DNA from: Acanthaster planci
Taxonomy: Eukaryota; Echinodermata; Asteroidea; Valvatida; Acanthasteridae
Reading direction: 5' to 3'
NCBI RefSeq assembly: GCF_001949145.1
Contig: NW_019091383.1
Location: forward strand, 1,412,970 to 1,462,020
DNA: 49,051 bases
The translations under genes were made by a program, and so were the position numbers. The notes under the pieces are model-generated. The model did no database searches and had not been told where the DNA came from. It saw only the letters and a program-made list of their open reading frames with translations. Below, in pieces: positions 21,101 through 31,300 of this stretch; position 1 is the stretch's first letter; every line of letters starts with the position of its first letter.

Positions 21101-23895
21101 TGTTCATGGCAGGTTTCTTCCTTGAAATCCCTCAGCCACTGCATTATTTATGTCTACAAATAACACTATGCTCATGTACATGTATGTCTGTGGACACTGG
21201 ACGAAGCTGGGACCAAACATGAGGTCATAAATCTGTTCCTGGACTCGGTGTAAGTATCCGGGCTTTGTTAAAAATTAATCCCATCAGTCCAAATTGTCAG
21301 CTTTTGAGGTTAGCACTACCTTTGCTGCTCCCTTCTTCTTGAAGACCGGCGCCTTCGTTGGCAGGGTGATTGGAGGAGGAGGTGGTGGGGGTGGTGGGGG
21401 CGGGGCTACGGCTGGCACTGGTGGGGGGATGCTCTCCCCAGGCAGCACCCTTCTATTGGCAGTGGGCTTTGGGTTGTGTCCACTAGGTTGCAGTACATGA
21501 GATTTGCTCAGATTGACTTGCATTGAGTTTTGACAGTTGCATTTGTAGACTGGAGCTGGCTTGCTGCATTTTATCTGCCACAAGATAAAAAAGTTTGGAA
21601 ATGTTTACATTTACCAGAAAACTACACGCATGTCCTTTTCCCAATGGTAACTTAATCATTTAAATATTTAATCAATATCCTTCATGTTGAAATGAACTTT
21701 ACAATAAAGACACAAAAACTGCTTAAGCCAAAGGCACCTAAATGCACCTCAGGAAACTGTCAAATGATCCACATTGGACCACGGAGCATAGCTTGAGATT
21801 ATGTTCATTCTTTACTGAGGGAAGGAAACCAGAGAACCTGGAGAAAACCTTTCCTGGCACAGGAGAGAACCAACAATGGCCCAAGGAAGGAATTGAGCCC
21901 AGGCCACAGTATGCAGAGGTGAGCATTTTACTCTCTAGCCACCCATTCTCAATGAAGAAATGATAATACCAAGTAAGTTATCTTTGGGGAGTGTCTCAAA
22001 GCTCAGAAGGATTGGCCATTCCAATAAGGACAGCTTCCTGTCCTGCAAACGCCAGGACCCAATTTCACGACACTAAGTACTGGATTTTACACTAACAAAA
22101 GCTCTGTGTGTTTCATGGTGGCAATATTAAGCACAGCAAATGGCACGCTAACCCCACAGGAAAAATTAGCTTAACTGGGTTACGTTACAATGGAAATCTC
22201 TATGCATAACTGTGCAATTTTTCTGCTAAGCACACCACAATATGCTCACTGTTAAGCAATTTTTATGCTTAGCAAACCAATCTGCTTAATGCCAAGCAGG
22301 GCTGTGAAACCAGGTCCAACCAATACATCAAACAGAAATGCTGCTTGGTGGCATGCTGGAAATACCCACATGCTCCCACTGGGACAGGTGTCATGCTTGA
22401 TCTAGATCAAGGAAACAAATAGAAAGGAACAACCTCTGGATTTGGTGTTTCTGTGATACCTTAAGCGTCTGCTCCTTGAGTTGTTCTATCTGCTGATGCA
22501 GCAGCCGGAGCTGATCTTTGGTTTCTTGAAGTTCCCTCTGGTAGACTCTGGAGGGGAAGACTGCATCTTTCACCCAATCAAGGCTCTAGTTATCAAATGA
22601 AATTCTGGGATGAGCAGATTGAAGTGGAGAACAGTACCAAAACTCAATTCTCAAATTGTATTTGTTTGAAAACTTTTTGAGGCTCCTTTTGGGCCTGTGC
22701 CAAATATACAAATATTTGTCTGAGTACTTTGGCGAAAAACCTGTCAAGGTCTTGCCCAGTTGCGTCAGCTGTGTGTTCAAACACTCATATTCCGCTGTAC
22801 ATCACCTCGATCCTTTCATATTTACTTATAGACTTGGAATATAACTTAACCACAATGCTGGTAATAAATCTGTGCAATGATTGATTGATTGATTAGCATT
22901 GTTACATATACATTATAAAATATACCATATAGTAAAAATCTGTTTGATTTCCCACTTAAAAACATACATTAACACTTTACACATTCATTATTACATACAA
23001 ACATATACACAAGTAAAATCAAAATAAAGAGCATTAAAATTATTCAGCTCTTCAAAACAACAATAATAATCAACAGCAGCAAACAAACTGGTTACAAATT
23101 TCCAGTGAGATCCGTCCCTACTGCCTGTCTAATGGAGCAGATGCATGCAAAAGACTATTACAGTAAGTGCATGTGATGTTCTAATGGCAAAGTTCTTACC
23201 ATTAAGCAGTACCAACGTGTGTGGCATATAAAAGTGAAATCAAACAGAGCTAGCGTTGCATGAGGACTCCGAGTCATGCGACCATGAATGAGCACTCAAC
23301 AGCTCCGAACTCATCGAAATCCTACAAAATCTGGCCCTGGATTTTTGGCAGATTGTAGGATAAATAGTACTGCTTCATTCAAGATTGATCCAACTGACCT
23401 GAGTGACTTTGTCACTACACCACCTCCAAGCTCCCCCCAGTTCTAGAAGAGGCAGCCAAGACGTGATGCCAATATCCAAGAGAGGCACAGGCACAGGGAT
23501 GTAGATGTCAGTTTCACTTTCATCCATGCTGCATCTATTTACAAATGAAAAAAAAATTCTTAAGAAAAAAGTCTGTCTTTTCTGTGTGAAAAACAACTTT
23601 ACAAACATTCATGCTGTTTTGCACATTAGCGATACAAGAAATTACCCACCAAAAATGGAAGCGACTGGAAATTGACAGTTTCGGCACACATCCTGGCCTA
23701 CCCACTGGACAGATGATCAGGGCAACTATTTGTCCCTTACCCGGAAGAATTCTGCTGTTCTGTCTCTTCTCGTTCTTGTTGTTGTTGCTGCTGCTCAGAA
23801 AGTTGGTTCCTCGGATGGTAAGGGTGATGACGTCGACGTCTGCGACGCTTTGCGTAATATGATGGATGCCGGCGTCGATGGTGGGAACCAGCCAT
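18141..23895 (-). CDS. PRR11: proline-rich protein 11 (PRR11) homologue, 9 coding exons
   Basis: Coding exons on the minus strand, in order: 23895-23741, 23528-23399, 22585-22460, 21574-21320, 20787-20689, 20198-20133, 19656-19535, 18850-18697, 18209-18141. All junctions keep frame; the total is 1176 bases, 391 residues (human PRR11 has 360). The N-terminus is strongly basic (RRRRRRHH) and Q-rich. Exon 3 has the family signature LDWVKDAVFPSR followed by a coiled coil. Exon 4 has a CNC patch and an 11-proline run (residues about 195-205). Exons 5 and 6 carry two related motifs (LVTLSDIMNVKLKK and VVTLMDIMNIELRK). Exon 8 has the signature VRSPGGTPL...GTGLTPLMTKALRRKF, and exon 9 ends the protein with an S/T/P-rich tail. 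PRR11 promotes S to M-phase progression and acts on actin and chromatin in vertebrates. The least certain junctions are the donor of exon 8 (AAG|GTTCGT) and the acceptor of exon 6. Confidence 0.88.
19010..19425. mobile_element. TTAA-flanked piggyBac-like MITE (416 bp) in PRR11 intron 7
   Basis: TTAA at 19010-19013 and 19422-19425 flank ends CCCCTTGATGACGGGA and (reverse complement of the right end) CCCCTTCGCGCCGGGA, which match at 12 of 16 positions. No transposase frame is present, so it is non-autonomous. It sits between PRR11 coding exons 7 and 8. Confidence 0.75.
20243..20313 (-). mobile_element. tRNA-derived SINE head in PRR11 intron 5
   Basis: On the minus strand GTGGCCAAGGGGTTAGG (A box) is followed by CTGAGATTCAAATCCAC (B box) at tRNA-like spacing. 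The acceptor ends do not pair, so it is read as a SINE promoter rather than a tRNA gene. It lies within 45 bases of PRR11 exon 6. Confidence 0.6.
21810..21950 (-). mobile_element. tRNA-derived SINE with GGTTTTCTCC tail, PRR11 intron 3
   Basis: On the minus strand an A-box-like GTGGCTAGAGAGT and B-box-like GGGCTCAATTCC are followed by a tail resembling GGTTTTCTCCAGGTTCTCTG. That tail is the widely shared 3' part of SINEs mobilised by L2/CR1-type LINEs in fish and marine invertebrates. Confidence 0.6.
22055..22317. mobile_element. MITE with GGACCYRRTTTCAC ends, PRR11 intron 3
   Basis: The left end reads GGACCCAATTTCAC and the right end, reverse-complemented, GGACCTGGTTTCAC. The interior is rich in words such as CTGCTAAGCA and GCTTAGCA, a composition typical of a MITE family that recurs in echinoderm sequences. 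No coding capacity. Confidence 0.5.
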
Positions 23896-24417
23896 ATGCG
23901 AGATCTTGGCAAGTTAGCGAGAAGTCTGCAGGAGTTAGACTTACAGCAGTTCTGGAACTTGGTGACGTGGGCATTCAAATCAAAGTCATAGCTGAGAAAT
24001 GAGGGAAAAAAAAGGAAATGTGAATGAATTGTATTCTGAATTGCATCTTGTGAAGGTGTTGGTTACTACTTTGTAAAACGAGAAAACGTGAAGAAATGGA
24101 AAAAGTTGAAAACAGTAAGTATAGACACACAATTACAAAGTTAATGAGAAAGATAAACATTTAGACTAATTGTGAATAAAACTAATTGAGAAAGCAGCAC
24201 AATTGACTTAAAAACAATAACGAAAAATACACACTGACATGAAGAAACGAAAACTAAACAAATCAAACAATTAAACTAAAACCCCAAGCGTAATAACTTA
24301 AGAAAGGCATAATTAAGATAATGGATGATGAGATGACAAACTCCAAAGAACTTGGGGTAGGCCTAGGCCTACTAATACCATGCACTCACTCGGTCCATGC
24401 AGGAAAGAAACAGAAAC

Positions 24418-25646
24418 GGGTCAAGTCGTCCCCGCGTCAAGTCGTCCCCGGGTCAAATCGTCCCCAAGTCAAATCGTCCCTGGGTCAGGTCATCCCCCAC
24501 TAGTTCTTACAAGCGTTGTCTGTGCATGTAATTTTCTTTTTAGGTGCATCAACCATACGAAGAAGAGAAGAAAAACAAGACAGAGACTCCTACATGGCAG
24601 CTTTCGAAATCTATGGTGACCAAGACGTGCAACATATATTTATTAAAAGGGCCATTCCTGGTGTGCGCCAATGTAAGAGCACATAGGCCAATCGTTTGAA
24701 TTGTCAAAGCAATTTGAACATCTTTACATTTCAAATCTTCCAGTAGTCATTTCCAGTTTATTTGAATAACTCTCTGAATCAGTAATGTGAGAAATGAATT
24801 TTAATTACGTGTATTTTGAATTACTAGGAAAATCAGTTAACATTTTCACTGGATTGTTTAAGAGTATAGTGAAGGAAATCTTGTAGAATTCTATTAAAGT
24901 TGTATTTTATAATAAAACTCTTGTAAAATGAAGTTACTTGTAATTGTTGCTTATCAATCAATTAGGGTATAATTGGGGTTCCACATCAGCAAGACTCAAT
25001 GCGCATGGCCACCCTTTTGACGTTTTGCCGACGGAGGCAGTGTTTCACGGCAGCTTTAGATGTGGCGTACGGGCCGACAACTGAGCTGGGGACACTCTGC
25101 GTTGGGACGCACTCTACTTGTCATGCAAATTTTTCTAGGGCTCATTTTCACCCTCAACAAGCTCTTTTCAGAGCCTACACACTTTCAAAAGAGATAATTC
25201 AGTCCTGTCTGATAAATGATTATTAAATGAAATAAAAATAAATCACTTAAATAAAATAAATAGAAAAAAAAGTCAATAAAAGAAAAAGAAAAAATAAATT
25301 ACCCCAGTAAAAACTTGAAAAGTAAAAAAAGAATTAATAAATCCCCAAAATAAATTATTGCAGAAAAAACTTGATAAGTAAAAAATAAAATAGACTATCC
25401 CCCCAAAAAATAAGTTGCCGCAGTAAAAACTTGATAAGTAAAAATGAAAATAAATAAAGTATCCCCCCCAAAAAAATAAATTGCCACAGTAAAAATTTGA
25501 GGAGTAGGCCCTAATTAAGAAAAAATTATCCCCCAAAATAAATTGTCGCAATAAAACTATAATTATAATTTAATTATTTATACAGGGGACGACTTGACTA
25601 GGGGAAGAGTTGACCCGGGACGACATGACTTGGGGACGACTTGACC
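24418..25646. mobile_element. foldback-like element with arrays of 16-bp units as inverted ends
   Basis: The left end is five exact-length 16-bp units (24418-24497) of the form GGGTCAAGTCGTCCCC. The right end (25585-25646) is four units of the inverse form GGGGACGACTTGAC. The 1.1 kb between them has no transposase frame. Terminal arrays of short repeats in opposite orientation are the hallmark of Foldback/Galileo-type elements. No target duplication was seen, so the class is inferred. Confidence 0.65.
25290..25560. repeat. AT-rich minisatellite, about 5 units of 56-65 bp
   Basis: CAGTAAAAACTTGA-like blocks start at 25305, 25361, 25421 and 25486, with a weaker fifth at 25545. Each is preceded by a C-tract and AAAATAAATT. 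The minus-strand frame shows the same periodicity as repeated C-G-N-L-F, which is an artefact of the repeat and not a protein. Confidence 0.8.
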
Positions 25647-26815
25647 AATATTCAAGGAAACAACCAGTCCAGTGAATGCCAATTGCCAGCGCCAGTGTGA
25701 ACTCACCAACAATTACTACTTTGTACATGATATATCATGTACATTGCAACTGCACTTGGCACGGCCCATAATCATGTCATGTAGTTGCCCACATAACCAG
25801 TACCTACATCTTAGTTTATTCTTACACAACATCTTACATAAACTTACACATCATGATCACGATCAAAATAGCCTAATGCACAATTTTGTACACAATCATG
25901 ACGATCAGCAACCGGCACGCGGCATGACGTACCATACCGGCAACCCGGGGCCAAGTAATGAGATGTAACTTTAACTTAAGCTTACCAAATTAAGCAGTAT
26001 ATCTGGGAGATTTTTTCTTGCACTTGATTTACTCAAAGTTATTCAAAACGGCGCAAATTCTTAAGTTTAATTACATTAAACAGAAAACCATTTTCGACAT
26101 GTTCAACAATTTCAAATCTGCCGCAAGCGCCTGGAAATTAGGTTAGTCATACACCCAGCATAATGTTTGCAAATCGAACGTTGTTTTCAATTGACCCTGG
26201 GAACCAGACTACTACAAATATTAAAGGCAGTAAATATCCATCTGTTCTGGAATTGAAATACCGGTCCATCCAGGATATGATGTCACCCCTTTTAATCACA
26301 TTTTCAGCAGTTTCAAACATTAAGTACTTTTATTTGACTTCACGCCATCATGGGTAGAAATAGATAGCATTTCAAAAGTCCGAGCGCGAGCGTGAACTTC
26401 AATACGGGATTGCTCCTTTAAATTGTTCAAACGTTGACTGGAATAGTCGGTGTTAATGTTTAATGTCTTTACACGATACACTCCTTTGAAGTCGGAATAC
26501 CAAACGACAGGTTGAAAGACACTGGCTATTTTTCAATTCTGGAGTTGTTTAAGAAGCGGTCATAGCATGGAGCTCCATGGTCATAGGAAGCACATTTTAC
26601 TCCACTAAATGCTGGAAATTATGGCCAAATACAAGATTTTATTTAGTTAAGGGCAAAAATAACAAGTATTTTTATCTGAAAATTCAACATCAAAACCTAA
26701 CGTGTGTGTTTTTTTCAATCTGAGCCTACCGTGTCACCGTCACGGTGAAAGAATCAAGCCATTGAAGTACATGTAGATGAGGATCGGACGACGTTCGACC
26801 CAGGCACACTTACAA

Positions 26816-26851
26816 GTCACATGACGTCCGGGTATGCGTTCATCATGTGAC
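26816..26851. promoter_or_regulatory. paired MiT/TFE (CLEAR/M-box-like) E-boxes upstream of SPNS1
   Basis: GTCACATGAC is at 26816-26825 and TCATGTGAC at 26843-26851; the second, read on the minus strand, is GTCACATGA. A CRE-like TGACGTCC at 26822-26829 overlaps the first. MITF/TFEB-family factors bind TCACATGA/TCACGTGA sites and control lysosomal genes, the expected class for SPNS1. The sites lie about 1.5 kb before the ATG; a spliced 5' UTR would bring them near the transcription start. Confidence 0.5.
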
Positions 26852-28311
26852 GCGCGAACACGAAGCTTAGCTACCCAATTTCTGCATTGTGGGCCATTAG
26901 AAAGTTTAGTTCATGTACGTTAGTTCCTGGTACTGTTGTTTTAACGTCAAGACTTGCTTTGACGAGTTTCCTGTTGAGGTTGCCTGCGCTGCTGCAGCGT
27001 ACGTAACTTTTCAACTTGTATATCGAGGAAATGCTGTCACATTTTGTGTAACTTAGAGTATAAGAGGAAAAGCAGACAAGGAAGCCAGGGACAAGGTAGG
27101 CCTAATAATACCGATTACTAGAACAGGCAAACACAGATGTGTGAACATAGGCCTATTAAAGTTGAAAAAGGCCTTAAATTTACCATGTCAAATGACATGT
27201 GTCTCATTATACTAACGGTCATAGCTTGGAAATTGTAAATCTTTATTTTCAAAGCTGAAGATTTGTTTAGACAGAATCAGCAGAAAGTGGATATTTATTA
27301 TTTGACACGTTTGACCATGATCTCATCATGATCGGATTTACCCCCAGAACTGTAGGGTTTGTCATCCGCTACCTACCTTCCACGCTCACTCTGATTCCCC
27401 AAATTATTTTGTCTATTTTATGGGCACAGCACTTGATGAACAAGTGCAGTGACCAGTGAGGGTTTTGTGACTGAATAAGAAATTTTAAACCATGACAAAT
27501 CTTCAGCATGTTCATTTGGCAGCAAAGGGATGCATCTCAACTCAGAGTCTTCTGACCCACTGCACCACACCGTCACTTGTTAGTGTTGATCTTTTATGTA
27601 CATGTACAGGGCATTTGATTTCGAGGCCTACCATCAGCCAAATGAAGCCTTCGGCCAATCCACAGTCAGTCACAAAAGGACGGTTGTCATGGTTAGATGG
27701 GCATCACTGCAGCAACACTTCTGTTTTAAATATATTTTATTTTATTTCTTTATTATATTTCTGGAGGGCACACCATCATTTCTGTTTCCAACCAAATGTC
27801 CGAAGAAGCCCAGAAATGGAGCCAGGAAAAGAAGCCAGAGCCCACAAGACTACCAGAATTGTTTGTTCTCACCAGGAAATCTCAACTAAATAAATTTCAG
27901 TCCCAGTTTCTCAAAATCATTTGTGGTGAAGCTGGCTGTATGTTACAGTATGTGAAACTGTGAACGGAAAATATCCAAAGGCACTTGTCATCACATCCTC
28001 GTGATTGCAAAAATGAAAGTAGAGGTAAAGTTAAGAGTGTTTTCATTTCCTGCTGCCCCCTCTGCCAATTTTTGCGGGATACTCCAATGCACCAAACAGG
28101 TGCATAACAAGTGCTTCACATTTCCGAAATCCTTCACAAAATTTGTTATCCCTGGTCTACATGCATTCAAGAGGTGGTAGTGCAATGGAAGCATTTGACC
28201 TTCTGAACATCATTTAAAAGCCTTATTCTAGGACAAGTCAGTAGATTAGCTTGGCATTAAGGCTCTTGGCTGTGGATATTCACCATTTCAGCTTCAGACA
28301 CTGCTGTCAGC

Positions 28312-31300
28312 ATGCCGGCCAGCAATGAAATGGAACAGGAACCATTATTGAAGCCTCTAGACCCAGCAGTTGACGATTGTTCACCTAGCTTTGTTGATGC
28401 CGACGGCTCTGTCCAGCCCAGGACAGAGGTACAGGACCCTGCAAGGGATCAGCCCATCACGAGCCCTGGCGTGAGGGCTTACATATCCACCATCATACTC
28501 TTCCTGATCAACCTACTCAACTACATAGACCGTTATACCATTGCAGGTAAAAACTGTGTGCATTCAGGACAACTTACTGTCGAGTTTTTATCATTGTGGT
28601 TGATAGCTTAACTTGGTCCCGTAACTTTCCAATTAAATTTTGAAGGATCTTATACCTGCCAGCCGTTCAGGTTTAATCAAACCTCCTTCAAAGTTTTCAA
28701 AGGCCAGTAACTCTGACTATTCAGGTTTTTCCAGTTTTACAGAAGAAAAATAAATTTTGAAAAATGTCTAAAATTGCTCAACCCCACTGCCACAACAGTA
28801 CAGCCCACTGGGAAAGGTTTATCTCCAGCGGTTATGTCTAAATTACTTGGCTGCGGCTGTAGCGGCTTTGTGTCAAGGTGCCCCCATTGCACACACACTT
28901 GGTGTTCTGTTTCCTGACTTTCCAGTGTTGTTAGGTGTGCGATTAGGCCATGTTGTGGCTAGATATCAAAGGATGCAAAAGGCCTTTACCTCTTGTTGTT
29001 TAAGCTCATCCATAGATTTAGACCCAGAGTATGCTTGAAATCATCCACACTACTACAGAATATCATTGGCATTGCTTCAACACAATGGTAGGAATCGCTG
29101 GAGGTTTTGAAGGATTAAGGTAGTGTTCACCAGTGGTGGAGTCGAGTCCTCAAGTCTGAGTACAGAGTATTCCAAGTACTTCAGGTCCCGAGTCCTGAAC
29201 CAAGTACAAGTACACTGGTAACACGTCTGAGTCCAAAGCACCGAGTACGAGTACATTCAAGGCCGGGTACTGGACTGAATACTGGGCTGAGTCCAAGTAC
29301 CGAAGTCCTAGTACAGTACATGTATAATACCAAGAAGGTTTTAAACAAATGTTATGCAAAAGTGGACACATCTACATGGTCAATACTTGCAACACCATGC
29401 AACTATCGCCTTTACCTAAGTAGTTAGCACTTTCAACTTTTATTTGTGCAAAAATGTTTACATTTATAAAAAGTGGTAAAAACTTGCTTGAATCAATTCA
29501 CCTGTAAACATATGTGTTTCTACAGTTGACAATGCTCAAGAATTCTGAACAGTCACACCACTATACACCATACTAGTCAGGTAATCACTACAGGAAAGTG
29601 GCAAACAGTGTTATTATATCGCGTGGTAAGCATGCATGGTGCATCTACAGGGGGCGGTGATAAACTTGTGAGGTGGCAGGAAATTTGTGGAAACATGCTC
29701 GCTTTAAGTACAAGCAATACAACCTCATGGACACAGAAAATACATAGGTAAGGGATCAAGTTCTGTGAATTAACTTGCAGAAATCTTCTTGCAACATTCA
29801 TGGTTTTTTTTAACAACGTGCAACTGTAGAGCTGTGTGACGTACATGTATGGTGTAGTAAAAGAAGACTGAAAAGGCAACAGTTTTATTTGAATTTTTCT
29901 TTTCTTTTTTATTTTTCCTAACTTGCCAATGAAAATTTTAGGGTCACACTGGAAAATTAGGCTCAGTTGAAAAACTGGAGCCAAGCTTTCAGGCTTGAAA
30001 TAATTGCATATCAGAAATTGCCAACAAATTCAACTATGACGCTCATGGAGCATGAACTCGTTCGTGTTAGTGCTACAATTTCCGAGAGTTGCACTCGAGT
30101 ACGAGTACTCCAACACTGGTGTTCACCCTGTCAAGGAACACATTATCGCTAACCCTGCCTAATCCTCCAATATCCTTCTCTGCAAAGTGGAGGAATTTGG
30201 AGGATTTAGGGTGTATGGTAAGTGTGGATGGCTGATTTCGAAGGATGCCATACGTGAAGGTCGTGGATTAGACCTTATGTTGTTTGTGCTAAGTCAAGCA
30301 CAAATTCGGCCCGATATTTCTTTTTAATCAACTGCACAGCTCAAGAGTGCCATTCGCACTGCCTCAACATAATAACAGGAATTACTGGAGGATTTTGAAG
30401 GATTTGGGCAGTTAGGCACACCTCCAAATGACATTTTCAAGAAATTTTAGAGGATTTAGGAGGATTTGGGCTGAATGCAATTTTTTGATGTTGAGAATTA
30501 GAGGATTTCGGAGGATTCAGGATGGTTCCTAGTAAAAAGGCCTAGGGGGTTAGGGTTAAAAAACTAATTGAAGTTTTTTTACCGTTGAGGATTTATTTAA
30601 TTTTACATTTAGGAAGTTGGAGGATTTTGGACGACATGAGGATTTTAATTGTAATGACAGGTTTTGCCCTTACACCGATGTATGTTCATCACACTGTATA
30701 CTCTGTGTTTGTCCCAGAACCTGGAAAAAAATTCACAAGCTCACTTGGGCCATTAAAACAAGGACTGAGGATGTTGATGCATGCCCACAGCACTACAGCT
30801 GTCATGGCTCCTGACCTAGGCCGTGTCCGAAACGGGCTTCCAGAGCAATGGCTAGGTCTACTGTCTATGCGTCTCCACGCATTTCCAATGGAACGAAGAC
30901 CTAGACCTAGCTCTAGATAAGAGATTTGGATGCAGCCTGAGGCTGTGTCCGAAACGGGCTTCCAGAGCTATGGCTAGGTCTATTGTCTACGTGTCTCCAC
31001 GCATTTCCAATGGAACGAAGACCAAGACCTAGCTTAGACAAGAGATTTGGACGCAGCCTTACTTGTGCTAATGCCTTACATAATCGTATAGTCTGGAACC
31101 ATGACAGGTTGATGTTGTATCAATACAAAACACTCTAGGCACCACGCAGTATTTTCCTTCCAAACCAATTTTGTTCCAGTCATGAGTGCGAATCTAAGGA
31201 TTAATTTTCAATGACTTCAGTAAAACTTCCTGAGAAAGTGGGTTCCAATGGTCTCATCTCTGTTTTCACAATTTACAAATTCAATTTTCCTTTGTGCAGC

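Larger units (their letters stand above)
23896..28311. other. divergent intergenic region between PRR11 and SPNS1
   Basis: No protein-coding gene was recognised. The region contains a foldback-like element (24418-25646) with an internal AT-rich minisatellite, a probable promoter with two MiT/TFE-type E-boxes (26816-26851), and a plausible non-coding first exon of SPNS1 ending near 27092 (AAG|GTAGGC). Both genes should share regulatory DNA here. Confidence 0.6.

Noticed and set aside
21294-21500. A glycine-rich open frame on the + strand.
   Set aside because: It is the complement of the PRR11 polyproline exon.
24418-24497. Regular 16-bp repeats suggesting a CRISPR array.
   Set aside because: There are no spacers, the units are directly adjacent, the genome is eukaryotic, and inverse units occur at 25585-25646.
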